Program-made: the position numbers and the translations under genes
Part shown: positions 32,404 to 41,003 of the stretch, piece after piece
How the letters are laid out: each line of letters starts with the position of its first letter
How positions within the stretch are numbered: position 1 is the stretch's first letter
Notes under the pieces: model-generated
The model's database searches: none
Seen by the model: the letters and a program-made list of their open reading frames with translations, nothing else
Told to the model about the DNA's origin: nothing
Origin: VRUE01 sp963742535
GTDB lineage: Bacteria > Actinomycetota > Thermoleophilia > Solirubrobacterales > 70-9
DNA length: 64,000 bases
Assembly: GCA_963742535.1 (NCBI GenBank)
Contig: CAVUMC010000002.1
Span: 1,984,001 to 2,048,000, forward strand
Direction of reading: 5' to 3'

Positions 32404-32901
32404 TCAGGCTGGCTTCGGGGTCGTCGCGACAACCTCTGCCTGCAGCGCCCGCACCTTCTCCAGCGCCGATTGCTCGGATTCGAGGTTGCGGTTGAGGATG
32501 CGCACGACCTCGTCCCGGTTCGCCGCGCTGGCGTTGATGATCAGGTTTTCGTAGACGCCGATCTCGTGGTGCTCGACCTCGAGCGCACCCTGCAGAATCA
32601 CGGAGTCGAGGAGGGCGGCATCGGTCTTTTTGATCGTCGCCGAGTTCTCTTTCTCAAGCCCCTCGATTGCCGGGCAGGGAGAGTCGTCGACTTCCCAGTC
32701 AAGAGTGGCGAAGACTTCTTGGACCGTGGCGACGTGCTGTTCCGATTCGGCGCGATGCGCTCGCAGGAGCTCGCGGACTTTCTCGTCCTGGGCATGGTCA
32801 ATCGCGCTGTCGAGGATGTCGAGGACCTTCCTCTCCATCTTCAGCGTCGCCCCGAGCTTGAAGTTGAATGCCTCGTCGGGCGTGTTCAGTCGCTCAAACA
32901 T
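32404..32901 (-). CDS. Ferritin-like protein, YciE/DUF892 type
   Basis: 165 residues, four-helix ferritin-like. Glu/His-rich helices: KMERKVLDILDSAIDHAQDE, HRAESEQHVATVQEVF, ALEVEHHEIGVYENLI and LNRNLESEQSALEKV supply possible metal ligands. Members of this group are induced by oxidative and osmotic stress. ATG 32901 overlaps the end of the PfkB-type gene by eight bases, so it is the last gene of a three-gene operon. Confidence 0.85.
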   Translation of the reverse strand: MFERLNTPDEAFNFKLGATLKMERKVLDILDSAIDHAQDEKVRELLRAHRAESEQHVATVQEVFATLDWEVDDSPCPAIEGLEKENSATIKKTDAALLDSVILQGALEVEHHEIGVYENLIINASAANRDEVVRILNRNLESEQSALEKVRALQAEVVATTPKPA

Positions 32902-34189
32902 AGGTCTCCTCCGTTTGGTGTCCGAGTGCGTGCGGCAGGATCGCCACCCTGCCTCCCCAGGTGGGGGCTTCGCGGATCTCCGGCAGCCCGTTGACGTCAA
33001 AGGCACCGCCCTTGGCCCAGACCTCAGGGCGGAGCTGGCGCAGGGTCTCGAGCGGACTCGACCCATCGAAGATCGCGACCTCGTCGACACAGGCGAGGTC
33101 GCGCAAAGCGGCCTCGCTGTCCGAGCGGTCGCTGTTGAGCAGGACAACCAAGCGGTCGCCCAGGCGAGCGGCTGCCTCGAGGCAACGCACGTGATCGCGT
33201 CGAAGCGCGTCGAAGCAAGCGTCGGTGGCGCTAATCGTGCCGCCCTGCTTGCGTACGCGCTCAGCCAGCTCCAGCGCTTTTGCCAGCGAGGGAGAGACCT
33301 TGCCGGGACTCACGACCTTGGCTCGCCGCCCGAACAAGCGGAGGCGGTCTTCGCGGACGTAGCCGTCGGAGACGAACTGAGTTGCGGCGGCGACGGCGCT
33401 GGTCACCGCGTCTTTGCTGCTGCGCCGATCGGCGAGGCGGGACGCGATCTCGGCCGCGAACATGTCCCCGGCTCCGCGGGGATCGTCCGACACCTTGGCG
33501 CAGTGCACGCGCCAGGGGCGGCGGGTTTCGGGCGCAAGTAGAGCGCCCTCCTGGCCCAAGGTGATCGCCACTTGCCCGACTTTCCAGCGGCGGGCGAGGC
33601 CGCACGCCAACTTGGCGAGCGCGGGCTCGTCGCCGGGTTGCTCGCCGTCGCCGGAGCTCACGGCTTCGGCGAGGTTCGGCGTTACCAGGGTGGCGCCCGG
33701 CAGCGGCGGCATGCCGTTTGGATGGGGGTCCCAGATCAGCGGCAGTCCCTTCGATCTTGCTGCCAGTGCCGTGCGGATGTGGTGATCCGAGGCGATGCCG
33801 CGCCCGCCGTCGGATACGAGCACGCCGTCCGCCTCGCTGAGCGCGACGCGCATGGTCACCACCGCTCCGATCGCGCTGACGTCCGCGGGCGGATCGCCGC
33901 GGTCCAGGCTCAGCAGTGGCCTGCCTGATTTCAACAGGCGCACTCTTTCCGGAGTCCTGCCGGGGAGGCCGAGGTCGATCAGGTCGACGCCGGCATCGAG
34001 CAGGAGCCGCGCCAGCCTCTTGCCGGACCGATCGGAGGCGAGCGCAGTGAGCAAGGTGACGGGCCGTCCATTCCTCGCGGCGAGCGCAGCGGCGAGCCCT
34101 GCCCCGCCGGGGCGGCGGCTCCGTTCCGTGCGGCCTTCGATGTCGCGGTCCAGCAACGCATCGCCGATGACCAAGAGTCGCCCGTTCAC
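32894..34189 (-). CDS. HldE-like PfkB sugar kinase with degenerate nucleotidyltransferase domain
   Basis: 431 residues with the layout of the bifunctional heptose-7-phosphate kinase / heptose-1-phosphate adenylyltransferase. The PfkB kinase domain (1-290) is intact: VIGDALLDRDIEG, RRPGGAGLAAALAARN and the catalytic DDPRGAGDMFAAEI. The C-terminal nucleotidyltransferase (about 315-425) is degenerate: the HxGH-type motif reads LRRDHVR, and the KGPxRPV loop after NSD is missing, though RPEVWAKGG remains. Probably an active kinase with an inactive second domain. Coupled to a zinc-ribbon gene and a ferritin-like gene. Confidence 0.82.
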   Translation of the reverse strand: MNGRLLVIGDALLDRDIEGRTERSRRPGGAGLAAALAARNGRPVTLLTALASDRSGKRLARLLLDAGVDLIDLGLPGRTPERVRLLKSGRPLLSLDRGDPPADVSAIGAVVTMRVALSEADGVLVSDGGRGIASDHHIRTALAARSKGLPLIWDPHPNGMPPLPGATLVTPNLAEAVSSGDGEQPGDEPALAKLACGLARRWKVGQVAITLGQEGALLAPETRRPWRVHCAKVSDDPRGAGDMFAAEIASRLADRRSSKDAVTSAVAAATQFVSDGYVREDRLRLFGRRAKVVSPGKVSPSLAKALELAERVRKQGGTISATDACFDALRRDHVRCLEAAARLGDRLVVLLNSDRSDSEAALRDLACVDEVAIFDGSSPLETLRQLRPEVWAKGGAFDVNGLPEIREAPTWGGRVAILPHALGHQTEETYV

Positions 34190-34368
34190 GATGCGGCCCT
34201 TCTCGGTTCATGCTGTTTGCGCAAGCGGATCTTGCGCGCGGTTGAGAAGCTGACCGAGGCCAGCTCCCGGCCGCAGTGCGGGCAGTCACCTTCGATTCCG
34301 ATTCGGCTGTGTCTGCGCGTGACGAAGCCGCAGACTCCACATGCAATCAGTGCTCCCATGTCACTCAC
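34186..34368 (-). CDS. Small zinc-ribbon protein
   Basis: 60 residues from GTG 34368, with two CxxC knuckles (CGVCGF and CPHCGR) separated by 17 residues, then a basic tail (TARKIRLRKQHEPRRA). First gene of an operon with the HldE-like kinase, to which it is coupled by a four-base overlap. It could bind nucleic acid or act as a partner; no function can be assigned. ATG 34359 is an alternative start. Confidence 0.75.
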   Translation of the reverse strand: MSDMGALIACGVCGFVTRRHSRIGIEGDCPHCGRELASVSFSTARKIRLRKQHEPRRAAS

Positions 34369-34539
34369 CCGTCAAGTAAGGCGCCGGGTTCGACGCGTTG
34401 GTTCAGTCGCCGAACCCCACGCGCCGCGATACGGCAAGAAGTGACCGGAATTTGGAGAAGTCGAAGCAGTCGCCGCAGCGCCCACTTCGCTCTGACTACG
34501 TGCTACCCGAGGCCGAGAAGTAGAAAACTCAACTCATCC

Positions 34540-34677
34540 TCAGTACCACTTCCCGCGAGCGAATCCGCCGAAGAGGATCAAGCCGATCAGCGCCACGATC
34601 AGGCCGATCCAGAAGTTCGCGACAAACATCAGGACGATGCCGATGATGACGACGATTCCGCCTAGTGAGATTCCCAT
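34540..34677 (-). CDS. 45-residue hydrophobic membrane peptide
   Basis: A short gene with RBS AAGGAGGG eight bases before ATG 34677. Two hydrophobic helices, MGISLGGIVVIIGIVLMFVA and FWIGLIVALIGLILFGGF, then a charged end (ARGKWY). Small proteins of this type are common in stress regions of actinobacteria. 34369-34539, between it and the zinc-ribbon gene, shows no gene and no clear promoter. Confidence 0.75.
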   Translation of the reverse strand: MGISLGGIVVIIGIVLMFVANFWIGLIVALIGLILFGGFARGKWY

Positions 34678-34718
34678 GCTGACTCCCTCCTTCCGTGTGT
34701 GTCTCACCGAATTTCCCG

Positions 34719-34743
34719 GTGTGCATCATCTGGAACGGGGTAA
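34719..34743 (+). promoter_or_regulatory. Sigma-B-type promoter candidate (GTGT-N15-GGGTAA)
   Basis: GTGT at 34719 and GGGTAA at 34738-34743, 42 bases before the GTG of the next gene. Confidence 0.5.
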
Positions 34744-34785
34744 GAGAGCACCGCCGGTTTCCCAACCAACCGAAAGGAGTAACGA

Positions 34786-35274
34786 GTGGCGGAGCTGACA
34801 ACACTGGAGGAGAAGCTCGCGGAGGTCCTGGGCCTGGCCCAAGCCGCCCAGGGTGCGACCGAAAAAATCGAGGGCATGGTCGACGACGAGGAAATCGTCG
34901 CCAAGTTGACGCAGATGCGCGAGGAGGCGGAGGAGACCGAGCGCCGCTGCACCGAAGCGGCCGATTCCCGCGAGGGCAAGAAGACCGCGATCCTCGAAAA
35001 GGCAAAGGAAACGAAGGGCGAGGCCACGGACATGATGTCGACCTACCTCGGCGGCGAGTCCGACGGGCTCGACGGCTTCGAGTTCCTGACCATGGCCGAG
35101 GCCGGCGAGGTGGGGCACTGGGCCGTACTTGGCAAGCTCAACGAGTCGGCCGGCGAGGAGGAAATCTCGGCGCTGGTCGAATGGGCGTTGCCGATCCAAG
35201 AACGACACTTCGCCGACGTCAAGAACGGCTCGCTGAAGCTTGCCGGGGAGAAAGACCCCTACGAGGAGTCCTGA
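34786..35274 (+). CDS. Helical acidic protein, ferritin-like pattern, unrecognised
   Basis: 162 residues from GTG 34786 with RBS AAAGGAG. Almost wholly helical and acidic: EEKLAEVLGLAQAAQGATEK, then EEIVAKLTQMREEAEETERR, a Gly-containing break, and ALVEWALPIQERHFADVKNG. The spacing of Glu/His residues recalls a four-helix ferritin-like bundle. Its sigma-B-type promoter suggests a stress protein; no family could be named. Confidence 0.78.
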   Translation: MAELTTLEEKLAEVLGLAQAAQGATEKIEGMVDDEEIVAKLTQMREEAEETERRCTEAADSREGKKTAILEKAKETKGEATDMMSTYLGGESDGLDGFEFLTMAEAGEVGHWAVLGKLNESAGEEEISALVEWALPIQERHFADVKNGSLKLAGEKDPYEES

Positions 35275-35403
35275 CAGGGGTCACGATGCGCATCCGGAGA
35301 CGCCGCCCAGGGGTTGCCGCGGCAGCGGCGGCACTCGGCGTCTCCCCGATGCTCAGTAGCCGTTCAGTCGGCGTCCGTCCGGCAGGCGCGCAACCATCAG
35401 TGG

Positions 35404-35607
35404 ATGTGGCAAGTGTCCGTTCTCTGCTCCGGCTGCGCCGAGGAATCGGAGCTCGTGGTCGAGGCCCTCGACGACGTCGAGCGCGAGGCATGCCCCTGCG
35501 AGTACAGCTTCGTCGTCCTCTCAGTGGCGAGCTTCGAGCCCGTTCACGCCAAAAAGGGCGAGCTCGTAGAGCTCCCCCGGCGCAACGCCGTCTCGCTCGC
35601 TGCCTAG
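35404..35607 (+). CDS. Small cysteine-rich protein, unrecognised
   Basis: 67 residues from ATG 35404 (WQVSVLCSGCAEESELVVEA). CxxC near the N-terminus and CPC in the middle could bind zinc or form a disulfide; the rest reads as alternating strands. An upstream in-frame start at 35314 gives a low-complexity extension and is less likely. Nothing is seen in 35275-35403. Confidence 0.62.
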   Translation: MWQVSVLCSGCAEESELVVEALDDVEREACPCEYSFVVLSVASFEPVHAKKGELVELPRRNAVSLAA

Positions 35608-35640
35608 TCGGGCGCATCCGACATCGACCCCACTCTGGCG

Positions 35641-35665
35641 GGGTCAATCTCGGATAGGCGGGTAC
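35641..35665 (+). promoter_or_regulatory. Sigma-B-type promoter candidate (GGGT-N15-GGGTAC)
   Basis: GGGT at 35641 and GGGTAC at 35660-35665, ending eight bases before the GTG of the next gene. Confidence 0.45.
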
Positions 35666-35673
35666 GCGCATGG

Positions 35674-35913
35674 GTGAGGAGCAAAGGCGATGAGGGACAA
35701 ATCGGCGTCGACGGGACGATCGAGTGGTGCGATGAGGAGGGCGGGCTGCACCGCACCGGCGGCCCGGCCTGCGTCTACGTCAACGGGACCGAGAAGTGGT
35801 ACCGCGAAGGCAAGCGCCATCGCGACGACGGGCCCGCCGCGATCTATCCCGACGGTCGCAAGGTCTGGTTCATCGAAGGTGAGAAGGTGCGCGAAGAGCG
35901 CAGCGCCCATTGA
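35674..35913 (+). CDS. Small MORN/YwqK-like repeat protein
   Basis: 79 residues with two to three repeats of the form W-Y/C-x-EG-x-H-R-x-x-GPA: IEWCDEEGGLHRTGGPACVY, EKWYREGKRHRDDGPAAIYP and KVWFIEGEKVREE. This short beta-hairpin repeat is seen in MORN-like and YwqK-type proteins. GTG 35674 is chosen because it sits eight bases after a sigma-B-type -10. Role unknown. Confidence 0.7.
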   Translation: MRSKGDEGQIGVDGTIEWCDEEGGLHRTGGPACVYVNGTEKWYREGKRHRDDGPAAIYPDGRKVWFIEGEKVREERSAH

Positions 35914-35936
35914 TTGGAGCGCGCCCGCCGGGGTAA
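35912..35936 (+). promoter_or_regulatory. Sigma-B-type promoter candidate (GATT-N15-GGGTAA)
   Basis: GATT at 35912 and GGGTAA at 35931-35936, ending ten bases before ATG 35947; it overlaps the stop of the preceding gene. Confidence 0.45.
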
Positions 35937-35946
35937 TCGGCGGTAC

Positions 35947-36417
35947 ATGGGTGACCTGCTTGCGATCTACCTCAACGACCACCTGGCGGGGGCGACCGGG
36001 GGAGTCGAGCTGGCCCGGCGCTTGCGCGGCAGCAATCGCGACGACCCGGCGTTTGGGCCGGCCCTGGACGAGATCTGCGCCGAGATCGAAGCAGACCGTG
36101 AGACGCTCAAGGCGATCATGGATCAGCTCGGGGTGGGGCAGAATAAGCTCAAGCCGTCGCTCGCCATCCTCGGTGAGCGATTGGGCCGGTTGAAGCTGAA
36201 CGGGCGCCTCTGGGGGTACTCGCCTTTGAGTCGGCTCGCCGAGCTCGAGATCCTGCAAATCGGCGTCGCCGGCAAGCGCCGTTTGTGGCGTGCGCTCGAG
36301 CACACCCACGCCGATGACCTGCCGAGTGGGGAGTTCAGTGCCCTGGCGGAGCGGGCGACCGACCAGCTACGGCGGCTCGAGGCTCTCCACCTGAAGGCTG
36401 CTGCCCTGGCTCTCTGA
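35947..36417 (+). CDS. Helical protein, unrecognised
   Basis: 156 residues from ATG 35947, almost all helix: LLAIYLNDHLAGATGGVELA, RLRGSNRDDPAFGPALDEIC, ETLKAIMDQLGVGQNKLKPS, ERLGRLKLNGRLWGYSPLSR, LWRALEHTHADDLPSG. The H/E/D-rich helices and length suggest a ferritin-like four-helix bundle. The longer version from 35914 would start inside the promoter. Predicted stress gene. Confidence 0.75.
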   Translation: MGDLLAIYLNDHLAGATGGVELARRLRGSNRDDPAFGPALDEICAEIEADRETLKAIMDQLGVGQNKLKPSLAILGERLGRLKLNGRLWGYSPLSRLAELEILQIGVAGKRRLWRALEHTHADDLPSGEFSALAERATDQLRRLEALHLKAAALAL

Positions 36418-36425
36418 GTCAACGC

Positions 36426-36450
36426 GTTTTGGTCGGGTAAGCGGGGGTAC
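36426..36450 (+). promoter_or_regulatory. Sigma-B-type promoter (GTTT-N15-GGGTAC)
   Basis: Full match: GTTT at 36426-36429 and GGGTAC at 36445-36450, 85 bases before the SDR-ferritin fusion gene. Confidence 0.6.
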
Positions 36451-36535
36451 AAACGCCCAGAGGCCAAGGGGAGCGGCCAACCCGCTCACTCCTCGCCACT
36501 GGTTCCGAAGCCACCTAACCACGGAAGGCGAGACG

Positions 36536-38542
36536 ATGAAGGTAGTAGTCACCGGTGCCACCGGCAACGTCGGCACCAGCACGGTCAGGGCCCTCAGCGA
36601 GAGCCCGGAGATCGACGAGATCGTCGGCGTCGCCCGGCGTCAGCCAACTTGGAAACCGCCGAAGACCAGCTGGGTCGAGGCGGACATTCTCAGTGCCGAT
36701 CTCGAGCAGACCTTTGCCGAGGCCGATGCGGTCATCCACCTCGCTTGGGCGATTCAGCCCTCCCGCGACGCGGTCACCTTGGAGCGGATCAACATCGAGG
36801 GCAGCCGTCGCGTCTTCGAGGCCGTGGCGGCGGCAGGCGTGCCGAGGCTGGTCCACGCCTCTTCGGTGGGCGCTTACTCACATGGGCCCAAGGATCACGA
36901 GGTCGACGAGAGTTGGCCGACCGAGGGCACTCCGAGCTCGTTTTATTCCCGTCACAAGGTGGCGGTCGAGCGCCAGCTGGACCGTTTCGAAGCGGACCAT
37001 CCCGATACGAGCGTGGTGCGGCTCCGTCCCGCCCTGATCTTCAAGGACGAGGCCGCGACGGAGATACGTCGCCTTTTTGTCGGCCCCTTCTTGCCCAACT
37101 TCCTCCTCCGCCGCGGCCTCCTGTTCGCCCTGCCGCGGATCGATCGCCTGCGCTTCCAGGCCGTGCATTCCGAGGACGTCGGGCGGGCCTACCTGCGGGC
37201 GGTGCTGGCGGACGTCGATGGCGCTTTCAACATCGCCGCCGAGCCGCCAATCAGCCCCGAGGAGATGGCGGAGCGGATCGGCGTGCGCAGCTTCCCGGTC
37301 CCGGTCGGGCTCGTGCGGCGCCTCGCCGACCTGAGCTGGCACTTGCGCCTGCAACCGACGCCCCCGGGCTGGCTCGACATGGCGCTGAACGTGCCGCTGA
37401 TGTCCTCCAAGCGGGCCCGCGAGGAGCTGGGCTGGGAGCCGCGGCACAGCTCGGTCGAAGCGCTCGAAGAGCTGGCCGAGGGCATGCGCGCGGGCCAGGG
37501 TGCCGCGACCCCGCCGCTGGAGGAGGACGGCCCCGGTGTCCGGGTCGAAGACGTGAAAACCGGCGTCGGCGCCCGCCAGTGGGATCGCGATCGCGACGAG
37601 CAGCTCGTCAAGTACCTGGCCGACGCTCACTCGATCGAGCAGCAGGCGCTGGTGCAGATGCGGGCGGCGCCAAAGATCGCGGGCGACGAGCGCCTCGCGC
37701 AACCCTTCGAACAGCATCTCGTTGAGACCGAAGACCAGGAGCGGCGGGTGCGCGAGCGCCTCGAAGCGCTCGGCGGCAAGCCCTCGAAGCTGAAGGACGC
37801 CGTCGGCGCCGTCGGCGGCTGGGGGATGGCCGCTTTTGCCGCCAGTCAGCCCGACACGCCGGGGAAGCTGGCAATGCACGCCTACTCCTACGAGCACATG
37901 GAGCTGGCCGCCTACGAGTTGCTGCGGCGGCTCGCCGAGCGCGCTGGCGATGAGGCGACAGCACGGATGGCCGCCGACATCGCTGCCGAGGAGGGCGTGA
38001 TGGCCGAGCGCTTGGAAGCGTGCTTCGACGTGGCGGTTGAGGCCTCGTTGGCCGCCGTCGAGGCGGATCACCTCGACGAGCTGCTGCTCTCCTACCTGCG
38101 CGACGCCCACGCCCTCGAGGGGCAGGCGATCGAGCTCTTGGAATCCGGTGCCGAGCGGGTCGACGACGAACAGCTCGAGCGGGTCTTCCGCGAGCATCTG
38201 AGGCAGACGCGGCGCCACCGCGAGTTGATCGAGGGCCTGCTCGACGAACGCGGGGAGAGCTCCTCGACGCTCAAGGACACGGCGCTGAAAGCGGGCGGAC
38301 TCAACCTCTCCGCATTCTTCGGCGCTCAGCCCGACTCGACCACCAAGCTCGCTGGCTTCGCCTTCGCCTTCGAGCATCTCGAGATCGCCGCCTACGAACT
38401 GCTCAAACGGGTCGCTGCCTGGGCCGCCGACGAGCGGGTGGTCGCGGTCGCCGAGGAGATTCTCGCCGAGGAGCGGGGGGCCGCCGAGCGCGTGGCCGAG
38501 ACCTGGGACCGCCCCGGGGTCCCACTCGGATTGGCCTCATGA
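36536..38542 (+). CDS. NAD(P)-dependent epimerase/SDR fused to two ferritin-like DUF892 domains
   Basis: 668 residues. Residues 1-300 are an extended/atypical SDR with TGATGNVG (6-13), the HLAWAI and ASSVGAYS region, and YSRHK giving the YxxxK pair. Residues 350-500 and 510-660 are two copies of a YciE/DUF892 ferritin-like domain: LVKYLADAHSIEQQALVQMR versus LLSYLRDAHALEGQAIELLE, and YSYEHMELAAYELLRRL versus FAFEHLEIAAYELLKRV. The reading frame is continuous, with good coding character across the joins. Such a fusion suggests coupling of a redox cofactor to metal or oxidative-stress chemistry (inference). Promoter is sigma-B-type. Confidence 0.9.
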   Translation: MKVVVTGATGNVGTSTVRALSESPEIDEIVGVARRQPTWKPPKTSWVEADILSADLEQTFAEADAVIHLAWAIQPSRDAVTLERINIEGSRRVFEAVAAAGVPRLVHASSVGAYSHGPKDHEVDESWPTEGTPSSFYSRHKVAVERQLDRFEADHPDTSVVRLRPALIFKDEAATEIRRLFVGPFLPNFLLRRGLLFALPRIDRLRFQAVHSEDVGRAYLRAVLADVDGAFNIAAEPPISPEEMAERIGVRSFPVPVGLVRRLADLSWHLRLQPTPPGWLDMALNVPLMSSKRAREELGWEPRHSSVEALEELAEGMRAGQGAATPPLEEDGPGVRVEDVKTGVGARQWDRDRDEQLVKYLADAHSIEQQALVQMRAAPKIAGDERLAQPFEQHLVETEDQERRVRERLEALGGKPSKLKDAVGAVGGWGMAAFAASQPDTPGKLAMHAYSYEHMELAAYELLRRLAERAGDEATARMAADIAAEEGVMAERLEACFDVAVEASLAAVEADHLDELLLSYLRDAHALEGQAIELLESGAERVDDEQLERVFREHLRQTRRHRELIEGLLDERGESSSTLKDTALKAGGLNLSAFFGAQPDSTTKLAGFAFAFEHLEIAAYELLKRVAAWAADERVVAVAEEILAEERGAAERVAETWDRPGVPLGLAS

Positions 38543-38573
38543 GTAACGGACTACGCCCCCGAAAGGATCGACG

Positions 38574-39761
38574 ATGAAGGCACTCACTTTCCACGGCAAA
38601 CGCGACGTTCGGGTCGATGAGGTGCCTGACCCCAAGATCGAAGAACCGACCGACGCGATCGTCCGCATCACCTCGACCGCGATCTGCGGCTCCGACCTCC
38701 ACCTCTACGAGGTGCTGGGGATGTTCATCGAAGAGGGCGACGTGCTCGGCCACGAGCCGATGGGGATCGTCGAGGAAGTCGGACCCGAGGTCACTCACAT
38801 CAAAGCTGGCGACCGGGTGGTGATCCCTTTCAACATCTCCTGCGGGCACTGCTGGATGTGTGACCAGGGCCTCTTCGCCCAGTGTGAGACGACCCAGGTG
38901 CGCGAGGAGGAAAAGGGCGCCTCGCTCTTCGGCTACACCAAACTCTACGGCGAGGTGCCGGGCGGACAGGCCGAGTACCTGCGCGTGCCCCAGGCTCACT
39001 TCGGACCGATCAAGGTGCCCGAGAACGGCTCCCCGGACGAGCGCTACCTCTTCCTCTCCGACGTCCTGCCCACCGCCTGGCAGGCGGTCGAGTACGCGGC
39101 GATCCCGGCGGGCGGCAGCGTCGCCGTCTTCGGACTCGGGCCAATCGGCCAGATGAGCGCTCGCATCGCACTACATAAGGGGGCCGAGCGGGTGTTCGGC
39201 ATCGACCGCGTGCCGGAGCGCCTGGCGATGGCCGAACGACACGGCGTTGAGGCGATCAACTTCGAGGATTACGACGACGTTTCCGCGGTGCTGCGCGAGA
39301 GGACTGAGGGTCGCGGCCCCGACAGCGTTGTCGAGGCGGTCGGGATGGAGGCGCACGGCGCTCCCGCCGGCAAGATGGCGCAGGCGATGGCGGGCCTGCT
39401 GCCCGACGACCTGGCGGCGAAGCTGACCGAAAAGGCCGGCACCGACCGGATGGTCGCCCTGCTGGCCGCGATCGACAGCGTCCGTCGCGGCGGCACCCTC
39501 TCGATCTCCGGCGTCTACGGCGGCATGGTCGACCCGATGCCGATGATGCAGCTCTTCGATAAGGGCCTGCAGATCCGCATGGGTCAAGCCCATGTGCGCC
39601 GCTGGACCGACGAGATCCTGCCCCTGCTTGAAGGCGACGAGGACCCGCTCGGCGTCGACGATCTCACCACCCATCAGCTGCCGCTGGCGGAAGCGCCGGG
39701 CGCCTACGAGATGTTCCAGAAGAAGGAAGACGGGGCGATCAAGGTCGTGCTCAAGCCGTGA
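38574..39761 (+). CDS. Zinc-dependent alcohol dehydrogenase, formaldehyde-dehydrogenase-like
   Basis: 395 residues, medium-chain dehydrogenase family. Catalytic zinc ligands Cys38 (CGSDLH), His60-Glu61 (GHEPMG); structural zinc Cys90, Cys93, Cys96 and Cys104; cofactor motif VFGLGPIGQMSARIA. Length and the extra loop (about 255-300) fit the glutathione-independent formaldehyde dehydrogenase-like group. RBS GAAAGGA. Coupled to the CDGSH gene by a GTGA overlap. Confidence 0.9.
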   Translation: MKALTFHGKRDVRVDEVPDPKIEEPTDAIVRITSTAICGSDLHLYEVLGMFIEEGDVLGHEPMGIVEEVGPEVTHIKAGDRVVIPFNISCGHCWMCDQGLFAQCETTQVREEEKGASLFGYTKLYGEVPGGQAEYLRVPQAHFGPIKVPENGSPDERYLFLSDVLPTAWQAVEYAAIPAGGSVAVFGLGPIGQMSARIALHKGAERVFGIDRVPERLAMAERHGVEAINFEDYDDVSAVLRERTEGRGPDSVVEAVGMEAHGAPAGKMAQAMAGLLPDDLAAKLTEKAGTDRMVALLAAIDSVRRGGTLSISGVYGGMVDPMPMMQLFDKGLQIRMGQAHVRRWTDEILPLLEGDEDPLGVDDLTTHQLPLAEAPGAYEMFQKKEDGAIKVVLKP

Positions 39762-40006
39762 GTGCGCCAACGAACGAGGAGACCGGCAACCTCCCGGCCA
39801 AGATCACGCCATACCGTGACGGGCCCTACCTGATCCGCGGGCCCTTCACTCTGGTCGACCAGGACGGCAATGAGATCGAGGTGCGGCGCAAGGTCATCGC
39901 ACTCTGCCGCTGCGGTCGCTCTCGAACCCGGCCGTTCTGCGACGGCACCCATAAGGCGATCAACTTTCAGGCGGAGAGCGGCGCGAGCGACTCTCTTGCC
40001 GAGTAG
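39758..40006 (+). CDS. CDGSH-type iron-sulfur protein
   Basis: 82 residues carrying one 2Fe-2S CDGSH motif: Cys50-x-Cys52 and Cys61-Asp-Gly-Thr-His65 in LCRCGRSRTRPFCDGTH. The N-terminal part (YRDGPYLIRGPFTLVDQDGN) matches the usual accessory strand. Bacterial members act in electron transfer or redox sensing. The GTG start overlaps the dehydrogenase stop; the 3' end overlaps the convergent glycosyltransferase gene by 40 bases. Confidence 0.93.
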   Translation: MSAPTNEETGNLPAKITPYRDGPYLIRGPFTLVDQDGNEIEVRRKVIALCRCGRSRTRPFCDGTHKAINFQAESGASDSLAE

Positions 40007-41003
40007 CGCTGCCGCAGCTGCCGCGGGGGCGTGGCCGAGTGACTCAGGCGCCGCCCGCCATAGGGGACGCCGCCGCGCAGCTTTGATCCCAGCGCCAGCC
40101 AGGCGCAGATCGAGCGCTCGGCGACCCAAGCCGGCGCCAACAGCGAGGCGCTCGCGGGGAATCGCTCCGCTCCTTCCGCCCGGCGCCGGCCGACCTCGGC
40201 GATCGCGACGAGGGTCCCTGTCGCGAGTAGGAGCGCACGCTTGTCGCGGCGCAGGAGCCGGACCGCAAGCGGTCCCGCGCTGAGGAATGCGCCCATTCGG
40301 AGCGGGATCGCGAAGTCGTCGTAGGCCTGGCGCACGCGCTGCGAGAGGAAGTGCCCGGTAGTGGGCGGGGTTCTCGCCACATAGAGGTCGAGCGGGCTCA
40401 GGACGGTGCCGCCCGCCGCGTGGATCGTCCGCATCAGCTCCAGGTTCTCGAACAGCGCCCGGCCGTCGTAGGCGCCGCTGTGCAGGAAGGTCGAGCGACG
40501 CACCCCCAGCGTGCCGGGGAAGTCGCCGACCGGAAAGGTCGGATCACCGGTGAAGACGCGGTTGAGCAGCGAGCGCGCGCTGTCCCAACGAGCGTGCCAG
40601 GGCAGCTCGGCGAAGTAGTTCTGAGGGCGCACGAGGTCCGCTTCGGAGAGATGCGAGAGCGCTCGCCGCAGGGTCGGTCCGTCGTAGCGGACGTCGTCGT
40701 CGGCGATCACGATGCGCTCGCAAGAGCACTCGCGCACACCTGTGATCACCCCGCTCACCTTGCCCATCGGGAAGTCGAGGTCGTCGTGGGGTGGAAGGTG
40801 CCTTGCGACTCCCTCGAGAGCCCTGGCGTGTGACTCGTACAGCGGCGTCGGTGAGCCATCGACCACCAGCACTTCCTCCGCTACGTCCGTCAGTGAGCCC
40901 AGGTAGTCGGCCAGCTCGGCAATCGGCCCGGCTCGTTCCAGCGCAGCGGCAGAACATAAGCGCTGTCCCGCGCGACGGCGCCTGCCGGCGCGGCGTCACT
41001 CAC
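39967..41003 (-). pseudogene. Family 2 glycosyltransferase gene with a one-base frameshift near its start
   Basis: The main frame (40923 down to 39967) encodes a GT2-like protein: VLVVDGSPTPLYESHARAL, the metal-binding IADDDVRYDG, and a C-terminal membrane-associated part. Its true N-terminus lies in another frame: GTG 41003, overlapping the stop of the upstream gene (GTGA), gives YVLPLRWNEPG, and after 40926 the frame shifts to IAELADYLGSLTDVAEEVLV. One base is missing at about 40924-40926. A truncated product could start at GTG 40872. True mutation or sequencing error cannot be told apart. Confidence 0.72.
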
